Shown in pieces: positions 1 through 10,790 of a stretch of 64,000 nucleotides of DNA. The notes beneath the pieces are model-generated. The model did no database searches, had not been told where the DNA came from, and saw nothing but the letters and a program-made list of their open reading frames with translations. The position numbers and the translations under genes are program-made. The stretch covers positions 67,207 to 131,206 of the forward strand of contig MNCI01003375.1 in the NCBI GenBank assembly GCA_015680685.1, read 5' to 3'. Numbering within the stretch: position 1 is the first letter of the stretch; each line of letters opens with the position of its first letter. The stretch is from Gnetum montanum. Its lineage: Eukaryota > Streptophyta > Gnetopsida > Gnetales > Gnetaceae.

Positions 1-461
1 TTTCCATGCTAGGGCTTCCATGCTCAATGTGGAAAATTGGGGGAAAAGGTTTTTGGTCTTCTATGATGACTTTTCGGCATGCATGCAAGCTTCCTAAGTT
101 ACTAGCATTGACTACTAACATCTAATGTTAAAATTTGGTTATTTCAAGGGTTATAAGGCATTTTTCTAGACTTACCCCCTTTTTTCCATGTTGGAGCTTC
201 CATACATAACATGGAAAATTGGAGGGAAAGCTTTTTGATCTTCTATGATGACTTTCGAGCATGCATGTGTATTCACAAGCTTATCGGTGTCACCTGCTAC
301 CATCTAACATTGAAATTGGACTGTTTCAAGGATCATAAGGAATTTTTTGGGCTTTCCCCCTTTTTCCATGTTGGTTCAACTTTGAAAATTTAGGGGAAAG
401 CTTTTTTGATTATTTTTGATCAATTTGGCCATGCATGAGTGCTCACAAGGTTGTCAACTAT
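1..461 (+). repeat. ~180-bp tandem repeat array, left segment
   Basis: Two and a half tandem units start at about 1, 183 and 363. Each opens with TTTCCATG(C/T)T, then an AACATGGAAAATT-like stretch, CTTCTATGATGACTTT and GCATGCATG. Unit identity is moderate, so the array is old. It stops where E1 begins at 462, and the same repeat resumes at 26,342 just after E1 ends, so E1 was inserted into it. Related units occur at 50,000-52,330. The array may be part of the LTR or flank of the old minus-strand element E4. Short ORFs across it are not credible genes. Confidence 0.75.
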
Positions 462-2951
462 TGAACACCCAATTTAGTTCAGTTTTTAATAAGTTTTTTG
501 TTAAAGGCATGCATTTCAGTTAATTTTATATTATTAATCAATGTTAAATTAATATTTATTTTATTTTATTTTAGTGGTGAGTATTAGTTCATTATTCTTA
601 GTTTTATAGTTTATTTTAATTAATATGATATATTATTATATATTAATTTANATAAACATTATAGTTAATTATAGTATACATGAACATTATAAAATTATCA
701 TAGTTTACATTATATATATATAAATTATATAAATATTATATATTATTAGGGCACCATTTGTATCCTTTGGCTTACCATACTACAATATGAAATATTAAAT
801 AACAATTTGCATTTTCACATGAAATTAAAAGAAGGAAGCCATCCATTATCCATACCATTGTAATAGTTTTTTTTGGTCTTCAAACCACTACCATTTCCTA
901 TAAAACAAAACTATGGTAGCCACATTTTCACCTTTGTTTCCTTGCCAAACCATTAGGCAAAAAAAATCTATTTACCATGATTGAAATACATCTTTGCCTC
1001 ACAATTTTGTTTCAATTTTATTTTCTCTCATTGTTTTCTGTAGAAATCACACAGTGATGTGAAAATTATGAGAGGAGTTATGGAGACTAGAAGAATAAAC
1101 CTTTGATCAACTAGTGTTGTTGTTGTAGCCAATGTTTCACAAAACATCTAACTTGGAGGCAAAGGAGTTGCAGAGAATCAACAAACTGCAATAACATTCA
1201 ATCCAAGCATGGATTCGGTTTCGAACAAGGATGCTTTGGTGAACCTCCTGTAGGTGATGGTGCCGGCACACTAGTAGATAAACCTGACAAAGTTTCTACA
1301 CAACACATTGTACACCAATTTGAAAGGATCAAGGTGAAAATGGTATGAGTCTTGGGAGGATTAAGGTGAGAATATTGTTGATCATGAAGAACAAGTGCAT
1401 GTTCAAATCAATCTTGGAGGATCACAGACTACCTCATCAATGTCCATCCCTTGACCAATGTGTTCTACATTTAGGTAGGAAATGAAGCTATGGATCACAA
1501 ATGCTAGGAGAGACCAGAGGACATGGAGAAGAGGTTGACACTACAAGTGAATGAATCGAATCCTAGTTTAGATGTGGCGGAAGAGACAACTATAGCCATG
1601 GCATCTATGTCTCTAGTTTTTCACAACTCTGATCCTGCATATTCCAAATAGTTGTTGTAGCATGCCAAGGAATAGTTTAGTTTTGTAGATAATTATAGGG
1701 ACCTCTACAACGAAAGCGTACCTTTGGTTTAGACCTTCTACAATTCCACTACTTACCAAGATGAACTTCTATGGGCTGGAATTGGGCTTTATCATGCCAC
1801 CAATGATAGTGAGTACTTAAATTATGTGACTGTTAAGAATGGCAAAGCATACGCCAACTGGTTTGCTACTCCAACCTAGTTTAGCTGGGATAGCAAGCAT
1901 GCTAGTGTTCAAGTGCTTTTATCTAGACTCTATCACTTTCAACAAAGCAACATACCTAATGATATTCTCTCTAATATTGATCAATACAAAATTACTGCAA
2001 ATGCTATTATGTGTGCTTTTCTGCTAGATTCTCCATCGGCCCAAATTGAAGCTTCTTCTTCGAAAGTTTCAAGGCTTTTCATTGAGAATGTCCACGTGGA
2101 TGTGCACAGGTGGCAAGGAAACGAACGTGATGAGCATCGCTCTTTAATTGGCACTATGAATTTTCTCTAGCAGCACATTTGTAGGAACTGTCCAATCAAT
2201 GACACCAACATAGATGGTGAATGTGTAGAGTGGAGCATCACATACGCCTCTTTCGCTACGTTCCATGAGAATTTGTATTAATTTGAAACATTAAAAAAGC
2301 CAAGCTTAACAATGGTATCGATTATAATGGATTGGAATTGGGTTTTGCAATACCCATATATTATTAAAATAATTATTTTTAACCTTGTTGCAGTATAAAT
2401 ATGACTTCAACTTTGTATTGTGGGTATCCATTGTGCATACACATTAAAAGAAAATTCATTTTTTTAGCACAACAAGAGGAGGAGTTGATACCAATGAATT
2501 TCACATCAAATTGAAATTAATTATTTGTGTCACTATTGTTGAAGATCTGTTGAGCTTTGCGGCAATTCTTGAAGTTCATGATTTGATAATCAAAATTGTC
2601 ACATTGTGAAACCAACAAGGTAGAATTGTAATTTAGGCAAGTCTCCCTTGTGATCTTTAATTATTATTTGTAATTTCGATTTGATTTAATTATTAATTTT
2701 CATTCTTGAACTTAATGTTAGAAGTTATGATGAAAATTTATGATTATACTTATGAGTGACAGGCATAAGTGTGGAATTTAATTAGATTTAATTCTAATTA
2801 TTTATTGTCTTGATGATTTCTTTGACTTTTTAACCATTTCTCCATGGATAGGTCTCATGGCTCAATCAAAGATGAGGTGACAATCTTTACAAAAAATTAA
2901 AGAAAAATAAATTTTAAAGATATGTAGCACCAAATTTTTCCTGGCTCGTTA
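462..2951 (+). repeat. E1 5' LTR
   Basis: It begins TGAACACCC and ends at GCTCGTTA, where the 3' copy reads GCTCATCA, so the terminal CA has mutated. The primer binding site starts three bases later. The first kilobase is very AT-rich and includes an N at 651, probably a contig join. The LTR is unusually long and contains a captured GH9 fragment (about 1,398-2,046). The copy at 20,735-26,341 is the same sequence with S1 inserted. Confidence 0.85.
1398..2170 (+). pseudogene. Captured GH9 endo-1,4-beta-glucanase fragment in E1 5' LTR
   Basis: One frame gives a run typical of plant glycosyl hydrolase family 9 (cellulase or Korrigan type). In order it reads TDYLINVHP, VGNEAMDHKC, ERPEDM, MASMSLVF, FYNSTTYQDELLW, YLNYVTVKNGKAYANW, FSWDSKHASVQVLLSRL and MCAFLLDSP. 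These match the middle of the GH9 catalytic domain, about 215 of roughly 500 residues. The N-terminal DAGD catalytic motif and the C-terminal part are absent. Stops are TAG at positions where GH9 has W or Q. Recognisable similarity ends near 2,046, and the frame stays open to 2,170 with unfamiliar sequence. No intron interrupts the fragment. The same fragment lies in the 3' LTR, so it was captured before this insertion. Confidence 0.88.
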
Positions 2952-2954
2952 ATT

Positions 2955-2972
2955 TGGTGTCATTGCCAGGGA
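2955..2972 (+). promoter_or_regulatory. E1 primer binding site (tRNA-Asp type)
   Basis: TGGTGTCATTGCCAGGGA lies just inside the 5' LTR. It matches the TGGCGCC(A/G)TTGCC(A/G)GGGA primer site of plant Athila/Tat elements with a few transitions. Its position fixes the end of the 5' LTR. Confidence 0.8.
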
Positions 2973-3573
2973 GGTCAGCAAAGTTAATCAACATCAAGGG
3001 TTTCTTTATGCATTTTATTTTTCTTTTATTTTTGTAATTTAAGAAATGGTTTCTTTTACTTGTTTTTCCTCCTTAAAGAAAAATAAAAATAAAGAAAAAT
3101 CCTAGGAATCAGCTCCTCTTATCGTACAACCAGCCAAAACTATTTAAAAAGTTACAATTAAAGCTGCAATAGTATGCACCATTAAATTAGTTTGTAAATT
3201 CTTAAGAATAGTAGCCCATGAATGTTCCAACGAAGAGTTCTCATGTTAAATGAAATCAACAAAGCAACCAAGGAAACCTACACAAATTCAACTGTCTAGA
3301 AGCATTCTTAGCCTTTATAAACATACAAAAGTTAATCAAAATCAAAACCAAGAACAACCAATATGATTAAGATCTAGTTATTCTTCTCCTCAAGAGACAC
3401 AAAATCCCAACAAGAAAATACAACCTGATTTTTCCATAACTATCAACCCTCTATTTGACATTCCAATATCAACCATGAGTTCAACTATGGGGGTAGGATC
3501 TCAATATTTAAATACTACCGTAATGTGAAACTATGTAGCCACAATAGGAGGTATCACCCAACCAATAAGTACT
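2973..3573 (+). other. E1 leader between primer site and gag
   Basis: This AT-rich untranslated leader shows no convincing reading frame. It has A-rich, Q/N/T-coding stretches leading into gag, so the true gag start may be further upstream than the first clear ORF at 3,574, hidden by stop codons. Confidence 0.5.
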
Positions 3574-4914
3574 TTGAATATACAAACTCCACCAATAGTA
3601 ACCTCATTACCAAGTCCTGTAGTAACTCTAATAGTAGCTTCAACTTATACTATGGGATCATCCTCACATCATGTACCTCCTCCATTTTCTTTAGGACCAA
3701 TTTTTCTCTATTTCGATAGTTTGAGTTCTAATGTTCAAAGTAATCAACCATTCCCAAGAAAAACCCTTGGAGAATTATTAAATCAAAGAACATTAATTAT
3801 ACCTCAAGGCCCATTGGTTTTCCCACAAGGAAGAGATGTAGAGGTTAAAAATATTCACTTATTACCTATTTTTAAGGGGACAAATTATGAAGATCTAATC
3901 ACTCACATAAGAGAATTTGAAACAACATTAGCTATGTTAGCACCTCAAAGTGGGGATAGGACTAAAATGATTGCTTTCAAATCAACCCTAAAAGACAAAG
4001 CTGATTTTTGGCTACAAACCCTTCGAACATAAATTAGTTCTTGGGATGAGTCTAAAAATGCTTTTATGCAAAGATTTCTTTCTAATGATAGGCTATACTC
4101 ATTATGAAAGTAATTAATGAGTTTTATGCAACATGAGGATGAGGACTATGAAAGCACCTTTGATAGATTTAAAGGGTTATGTTTAAAAAATCCAAACCAT
4201 GGCTTCCCGGCCCATTAATTAATCCAAATCTATGTAGAAGGTTTACTATCCTATTGTAGGAAAAATGTTGACTTTGAATTTGGGGGAAATATTTTAAATG
4301 TGACACTAGATGATGTTTGGAGAATTATAGATTCACTAATAGACCAAAGTAAACGTTGGCCAAAACCCAACATTATGAAAGGCATGACTCAACAAACAGA
4401 CAAATAATTAAATAGAAAAGTCAATGAGTTAACATGATTAATTAAAAAACAAGCTCATGGAATTCAAAGTGATGCATGCAGTATTTGTGGTAGTCCCCAA
4501 CATGACCAAACAACCTACCCAGCCTTGTATTATTATCAAGAGGAAATGCAAGAGTCGGCTAAGGCTTTTCAACAATTTAAGAGCCAACCAATAATGAAAT
4601 TTCCTCAACAACCATTCTACCCACAACAATATCCTCAAAATAATTTTAGGCCATTTAAAAATCCAACTAATGAACATTTGGATAAACTCACCTAAAGCCT
4701 CACTTCCTTCATAGAAGAAAGTAGACAATTTATGGATGAAACTAGGAGAAGATTTCAAGACTTAACTAGAAACGAATTACCATCTCAACCTAAACCTGAT
4801 CCTACATCCCAAAGAAAAGGAAAAGAGCAATTACATTCCATTACTACAAGGAGTGGAAAAACAATTGAACCTAAACCCCAAAAGAAGGTGAGATTCCAAG
4901 AGGTAGAAACATAA
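3574..4914 (+). pseudogene. E1 gag (degenerate)
   Basis: This is the retrotransposon capsid region in one frame with several stops. The core shows IHLLPIFKGTNYEDLITHI, then DKADFWLQTL and FMQRFLSNDR, the usual plant gypsy gag pattern. A zinc knuckle at about 4,477-4,518 reads CSICGSPQHDQTTY, where the last cysteine of CCHC has become tyrosine. Downstream is the Athila-like segment TTRSGK. The frame continues directly into the protease, as in a gag-pol fusion. Stops are TAA, TAG and TGA, mostly one transition from Q, R or W codons. Confidence 0.85.
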
Positions 4915-5058
4915 TAGGAAACAAAACCACAAGTAGTCAATGAGAAAGATCAACCAACTAGGGAAAAAGAATAACCATTACTCTCTAGAAAACCAATTTT
5001 AACTCCTTTCCCTAATTGATTACAAGAAAACTTCACAACCAAAGCCCATCTTGAAAAA

Positions 5059-5844
5059 ATGTTTAGTGAATTATACTTACATATTCCTTTAGAACAAGTA
5101 GTACAAGACACACCACTCTATGCCAAATACTTAAGGGAATTATGCACTAGAAAAATAAAAGAAAAAATTCCTAAACAAATTTATTTAGTTGATGACCTTT
5201 CTCAACTTTTACAAAGACATGAAATTCCTAAATACCAAGATCCAGGAGTTCCTACCATTTCAATCAAGATAAATGGACAAGAAATTAGGAATGCCCTATT
5301 GCATTTAGGAGCTAGTATTAATATTATGCCTCTTGAAATGGCTAGATCACTAGATATATAGGATATAAGAAGAGTAAACATGACAACATCATTGGCTAAT
5401 GGTTCAAGTGTAAAACCCATAGGAATTATAGAAGACATAATAATAGAGGTAGAAAAGGGAAAATACCCAATTGATTTTGTTGTCCTGGAAGTGAAAGATC
5501 CTAATTGTTTTCCTATTATATTAGGTAGACCTTGGTTAGCAATAGCTAATAAAGTAATTAATTGTAGATTTGGCCAACTTCAACTCTCATTTGCAAATCT
5601 CACTTTTACACTAAATATATATGATAAGGTAAAAGAAGATCGTTTAAATACAAACTTGAAGGAGGAAAGAATGCTCTACACTCTACGCACCTCAGCAATG
5701 GCACAAGATAGGGAAATCTTAGTGTTAAATAATTTTGAGGAAGGACTTTTAGACCTCTCAACTAAGAAACAACAAGATTTCCTTGACCAAATTCTAAATT
5801 TAGGGTCAAGAAATATTGGAGAAATAATTCAACCTACACATTAA
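5059..5844 (+). pseudogene. E1 aspartic protease (active-site aspartate lost)
   Basis: This is the retropepsin-like domain that would process the polyprotein. The active-site segment is ALLHLGASINIMP, where the family has ALLDLGAS: the catalytic Asp codon GAT reads CAT (His). The second landmark, FPIILGRPWLA, is intact. It is in frame with gag, with one stop at 5,359-5,361. The downstream NFEEGLLDLSTKKQQDFLDQI stretch is the usual acidic linker before RT. The domain is inactive even without the stop. Confidence 0.85.
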
Positions 5845-5869
5845 AATTTCTTGAATCTTAAATAATTAC

Positions 5870-7340
5870 CTAATACACTTAAGTATATTTTTCTAGATCA
5901 AAATAGGCCCTTAATAATAAGTTCCCAACTTACTAATGAGCAAGAAAACAAACTGTTAGAAATCTTGCATAGTAAATTTGAGGCATTTGCATGTAGTTAT
6001 GAGGACCTTCACCAAGGAATCTCACCCAACATTTGTCAACATCATATCTATCTAGAAGATAATGTCAAACTAGTAAGAATTCTCCCAAGATGAATTAATC
6101 TGACCTTAAAACAAATAGTTAAGGATGAAATTTCAAACTTTGGAAAGAAGAAATCATTTATCCAATAGTAGATAGTGAATGGATAAGCCCCATTACTGTA
6201 GTCCCAAAAAAGGGTGGAAAATGGAGAGTTTGTGTATACTATAGAAGATTAAATCAAAACACAAAAAAAGACCATTTTTCATTATCATACATAGATCAAA
6301 TTCTAGAAAAACTAGAAGGGCATGAATACTACTATTTTTTGGATGGATTTAGTGGTTACAATAAAGTAGCTATTGTCCCTGAAAACCAACATAAAACAAT
6401 CTTTACATGTTCTTATGGAACTTTTTCTTATAGACGAATGTCTTTTGGCCTTTGTAATGCACCAGCCACTTTTCAAAGAGCCATTATCTCAATATTTTTG
6501 GATATGTTAGAAGATTATGTCAAAGTCTTTATGGATGATTTTTTAGTTTATGAGGATACTTATGATGAAACCTTACAACATCTTGAACATGTCTTAGATA
6601 GATGTATAGATAAAAACTTAAAACTAAGTTGGGAAAAGAGTCACTTAATGGTTAGAAGTGGTGTAGTATTAGGACATGTTATTTCTAAAGAAGAGATAAG
6701 AATGGATGATGAGAAAATAAGAGTCATATCTACACTTCCAGATCCAACTAATTTAAAGACTCTTTAATCATTTATAGGACATGTTGGATATTATAGAAGA
6801 TTTATCAAAGACTTCTCAAAAATTGCTAAACCATTATATATGCTCTTAGAAAAGGATGTTTCATTTTTTTGGACTCATGATTGTCACAAAGCATTTTTGG
6901 AACCAAAAAAATAAGTAACCAGAGCCCCTGTATTAAATGCACCTAATTGGGATTATCCATTCGATTTAATGTGTGATGCTAGTGACATAGTAGTGGGGGC
7001 ATTTTTGGGACAATACATTGATAATAAGCCAAGAGTGATTTATTATGTATCCAAAAGTATAGACCAAGCCCAAGTAAATTATACAACTATAGAAAAATAA
7101 CTATTAGCCATTGTATATGCTCTAGATAAATTTAGACATTATTTAATTGGATATAAAACTAGAGTATATACTGATCGTTCAACCATTAAATTTTTAGCTA
7201 CCAAAAAAATAGAAAATGCAAGAATAATGAGATGGTGCTTATGACTCCAAGAATTTGATCTAGTTATTCTAGATAAAAGAGGTAGGGAAAATGTAGTAGT
7301 AGATAATCTTTATAGGTTAGGAACTCTTGATGAGAACTGA
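5870..7340 (+). pseudogene. E1 reverse transcriptase-RNase H (degenerate)
   Basis: Landmarks in order are SPITVVPKKGGKWRVC near 6,188, FLDGFSGYNKVAI, SFGLCNAPATFQR, catalytic VFMDDFLVY near 6,523, and the thumb or connection GYYRRFIKDFSKIAKPL. RNase H follows with LMCDASDIVVGAFLGQ and YTDRSTIKFLA. The frame differs from gag-protease, so a frameshift lies between 5,844 and about 6,180. Several single-codon stops follow. The MDD catalytic core itself is intact. Confidence 0.88.
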
Positions 7341-8667
7341 ATACAAGGAATTTTTCATGATGAATTTCCTGATGAACAACTTTTTTCTACAAAGAAAGAT
7401 CCTTGGTTTGCTGATATAGCTAACTATCTTGTTACTATGAAAATTCCTACCAATTGGACTAGGGAAGAAAAAAAAACTTTCTTACGTAGCATATTTAGAT
7501 ACATTTGGAGTAGTTTGTACCTCTATAGAATATGTAAAGATAACATAGCAAGAAGATGTGTGGCTAAAAATGAACAATAACAAATTTTACAAATGTGCCA
7601 TGATGATTTAGGGGGAGGCCATTTTGATAGTAAATGTACTACTATCAAAATCTTTCAAAGTGGATTTTATTGGCCCTCCATTTTTAAAGATGCACATAAG
7701 TATGTGCAACAGTGTGATAAATGTCAACGACTAGGAGTCATAACAAAAAGACATGAAATGCCCTTAAAACCCATTTTAATAACAAAACCATTTGATGTGT
7801 GGGGTATAGACTTTTTAGGACCATTTCCACCATCTAATGGATGTTAATACATTTTGGTTTGTATTGACTATGTTACCAAATAGGTAGAAGCAAAACCCAC
7901 CCCAACAAATGATGAAAGGTAGTTGTAGCATTTCTTAGGGAAAATATTTTAACATGCTTTGGAACTTCACAAGCAATCATTAGTGATTAGGGAACCCACT
8001 TTGTCAATAAAATCATGGAAAATTTCTTAAGTCTTGTAGTATCCAACATAAGATAGCTACTGCCTATCGTCCACAAACAAATGGCCAAGTAGAGAATGCT
8101 AATAGAATTATCTTAAATATATTAACAAAAACTATATGTACCAAAGGGAAGGATTGGTCTAAAAAACTACAAGATGCACTTTAGGCTTATAGAATTACTT
8201 ATAAACCAAGTCTAGGATATTCACCTTATCAATTGGTTTATGGTAAGTTATGTTTATTACTAGTCGAACTAAAATATCAATCTTTACAATTATCCCAATA
8301 GCTTAATTTTGATGAAGACATGAACCAAGCCTCTGGAATTAATCAACTTCATCAACTTGACGAAATGAGGCTACATGCTCTAAACAAGAAAAGAATTGTA
8401 AAAAGACAAATGAAAACATTACACAATAAGAGTATCTTTAAAAAATAATTCTCCATAGGTGATAAGGTTTTACTTTACAATATGAGACTACATAAATTTC
8501 CATGGAAATTAACAACTAGGTGGAAATGCCCTTATTTAGTTATTCAACCCCATGATAATGGAAGTATCCTCATATCATCAATTGATGATTCCTCAACAAT
8601 GCTCCTAGTCAATGGTCAAAGACTTAAGTTATATCATCAACACCACATTGAGGAACCTAGAGAATGA
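7341..8667 (+). pseudogene. E1 integrase (degenerate)
   Basis: The zinc-binding end carries GGHFDSKCT and CDKCQRLG (HHCC). The core carries VWGIDFLGPF (first Asp), ISD followed by a stop and GTHF (second Asp), and NGQVENANR (Glu). The C-terminal region ends with KFPWKLTTRWKCPYLV and is recovered in another frame at 8,482-8,667. At least two frame changes and several stops make it non-functional, although the DDE residues survive. Confidence 0.85.
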
Positions 8668-9671
8668 ATTAATAGAGCTAATAGATCCAAGTTATTCCAC
8701 TATAAATGAATTACATGAAAACCATTCATTAGAAGTCCTAGCTTTTAAATATACCCCTAAACTAGACTCTTTTGTCATCGAATAAAGAACTACTTTCAAT
8801 CTACAACTTTTACCTTGAAAAATGTAAAGGGCAATAGGAAATTCTATTATCAGTTGGGACTATAAAGAATTCAATAGCATCATGTCTGGAATGCAAGATA
8901 GAAGGACAACTCCTCCTACCCTAAAAAAGGTAGGTTTAAACCCAAAATCCAACTAAGGATGAGCCTTAGACTAATAAGTGTCTTACACATAATAAATTTC
9001 ATTGTTTTAAAACAATATTCTTTAAGTACATTGTTCATAAGTCAAGGTAGCTACATAGCTTAGTTTAAGGTAATGCTTATTAGTGTTTGGTTTCTATTAA
9101 ATGCTTACTTGGATGAGTCACTAAGGTAGGAAGGGTGTGTTATATTAGGCCTAGCTTCTTCGGTAGTAAAAGGCATCTATCAATATTAAGCCATATGAGC
9201 AACCCTTACAAAATAAAATTAGCCCCCATAAGAACCTCATAATTGAAGTTGGTCATATATTGAATTTCTTGCGAAAACAAAGAAAAAAATGATGGCAAAG
9301 AAAAAAATTTGATGAAAAAGAAAAGAGCTTGTAAACAAACAAGATAAAATGCAAATAAAAATAACAAAAATAAAAATGATCCCATAAGAACCTTCAATTA
9401 TGAGCTAGGCCCTACTTCCACAAGAACCTTACAATTGAATCAATACTCCAAGCTCACAATTTCAAGCATCCCATAAAAACCCTTTTCTATAAGTAGAGTG
9501 TTTAAGGGTTAGGCACAAATTACCAATCTACCTAGATGTCACTACCTTAGAACTAGGGTATAACACTAGTAGCAAAGAAGTCACTCATCCATAGTTGGTA
9601 TCTTAGTGAACATCTTCACTTCTAATCATTTCTTTTACTTTGTTATTTAGTTACTGTGCTTATGTTTCTTT
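8668..9671 (+). other. E1 3' internal non-coding region, first part
   Basis: This AT-rich sequence follows integrase and precedes the E2 insertion. It holds no convincing ORF or env-like gene. Two similar stretches (CCCATAAGAACCTCATAATTG near 9,224 and CCCATAAGAACCTTCAATTATG near 9,380) suggest a small internal duplication. It resumes at 19,848 after E2. Confidence 0.55.
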
Positions 9672-9676
9672 GTACT

Positions 9677-10654
9677 TGATGAGAATGGTTACTCTAGCGG
9701 TTTATTCTAATTATTAGTGCAGTTACTCTAGTGGTTTATTCTAATTATTAGAGCAGTTACTTTAGTGGTTTATTCTAATTATTAGAGCAGTTACTCTAGA
9801 GGTTTATTCTAATTATTAGAGTAGTTACTCTAGTGTTTTATTCTAATTATTAGAGTGGTTACTCTAATTATTAGGGTAGTTGCTCCCAAGCCTATAAATA
9901 CAATGCCCAGGTGCACAATTGGAAAAGAAGTCTTTTAGCAGTCAAGTAGCTAAACTCTTGTAGTCTGTTTGAAAGCTAGAGTATTTTCCAAGTGCCTACA
10001 GTAGGAGGTCTAAGTGTGGATGGATCTTTATTCGAGCATTGTGTGCCTGAGCACACCTTGTGTATGGCAATAAAGACGAGCTCTTCGATTCATCCTTGTA
10101 GCACTTAAGATTTGTTTTCTTATGCATTTCTTTTATTTTATTTTCTTATGCATTTATTTTATTTTATTTTATTTTATACACTTTACATTTCTATTATTAG
10201 CACAGCAATTCATTATTGTTAAATTACATAAGCATGACCACTTTGAGCATGTGTGTAATGCTTGGTAACCTAGTAACGATTAGCGTTTGGTAATCCCAGC
10301 AATGTTGCACTGGTTCAAGATGTGTATGGAAAGTGGGAACAGATGCTAGTGTTAGAATTAGTTAGAACTTAGTTAATGAGTAGTTAAGTTAAATTAGTCA
10401 CCTAGTTCCTAGTTATCTCTCTCTTTCCCTATTAGCGCAAGACATAAAAACATAAAAGCTATAAAAATCATATACCTCAAGCTTACTTAACCATACAATC
10501 ATGAGATATAGGTAAGCTTGGGAAGATAAAGATCAACTAACCCGTTCTTGTTCCACAAAGGCACATAAGCACTTAGTCCTTGGAATTCGACCGGATTGTG
10601 TGTGAAACGCTCGTATTCGTATGGTTGAGCGTAGGAGTACCTTGCCACTCATCA
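9677..10654 (+). repeat. E2 5' LTR
   Basis: It has TG...CA ends with the inverted tip TGATGAG/CTCATCA. U3 contains 34-bp tandem repeats (9,688-9,886). A TATA-like CCTATAAATAC occurs at about 9,891. The R/U5 part contains TCTTTATTCGAGCATTG and GCAATAAAGACGAGCTC, conserved in E3 and E5 and including an AATAAA signal. The 3' copy lies at 18,924-19,842. Confidence 0.93.
9688..9886 (+). repeat. 34-bp tandem repeats in E2 U3
   Basis: About five full units of GTTACTCTAG(C/T)GGTTTATTCT followed by AATTATTAG(A/T)G(C/T)(A/G), plus a shortened last unit, lie just upstream of the TATA box. The 3' LTR (18,934-19,063) keeps fewer units, one of them truncated. The location suggests enhancer-type U3 repeats. 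Confidence 0.85.
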
Positions 10655-10673
10655 TTGGCGCCATTGCTAGGGA
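10655..10673 (+). promoter_or_regulatory. E2 primer binding site (tRNA-Asp type)
   Basis: TTGGCGCCATTGCTAGGGA abuts the 5' LTR end and closely matches the tRNA-Asp primer site of Athila/Tat-like elements. Confidence 0.88.
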
Positions 10674-10790
10674 CTTAGTTGTTTGTGTGCTAACTAGAAC
10701 ATTGGAAATCATTCACATCATTGGAATGAACCCTTAGGGTTGGTTGAGAAAATAATAAACAAGAATACATTGCACACTAAATAGACAAGT

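Noticed and set aside
1913-2170. Independent small gene
   Set aside because: It is the C-terminal part of the GH9 capture inside an LTR, cut off by an upstream TAG and duplicated in the other LTR.
9688-9886. CRISPR-like array
   Set aside because: The 34-bp units are head-to-tail tandem repeats without unique spacers, in the U3 of a plant LTR.
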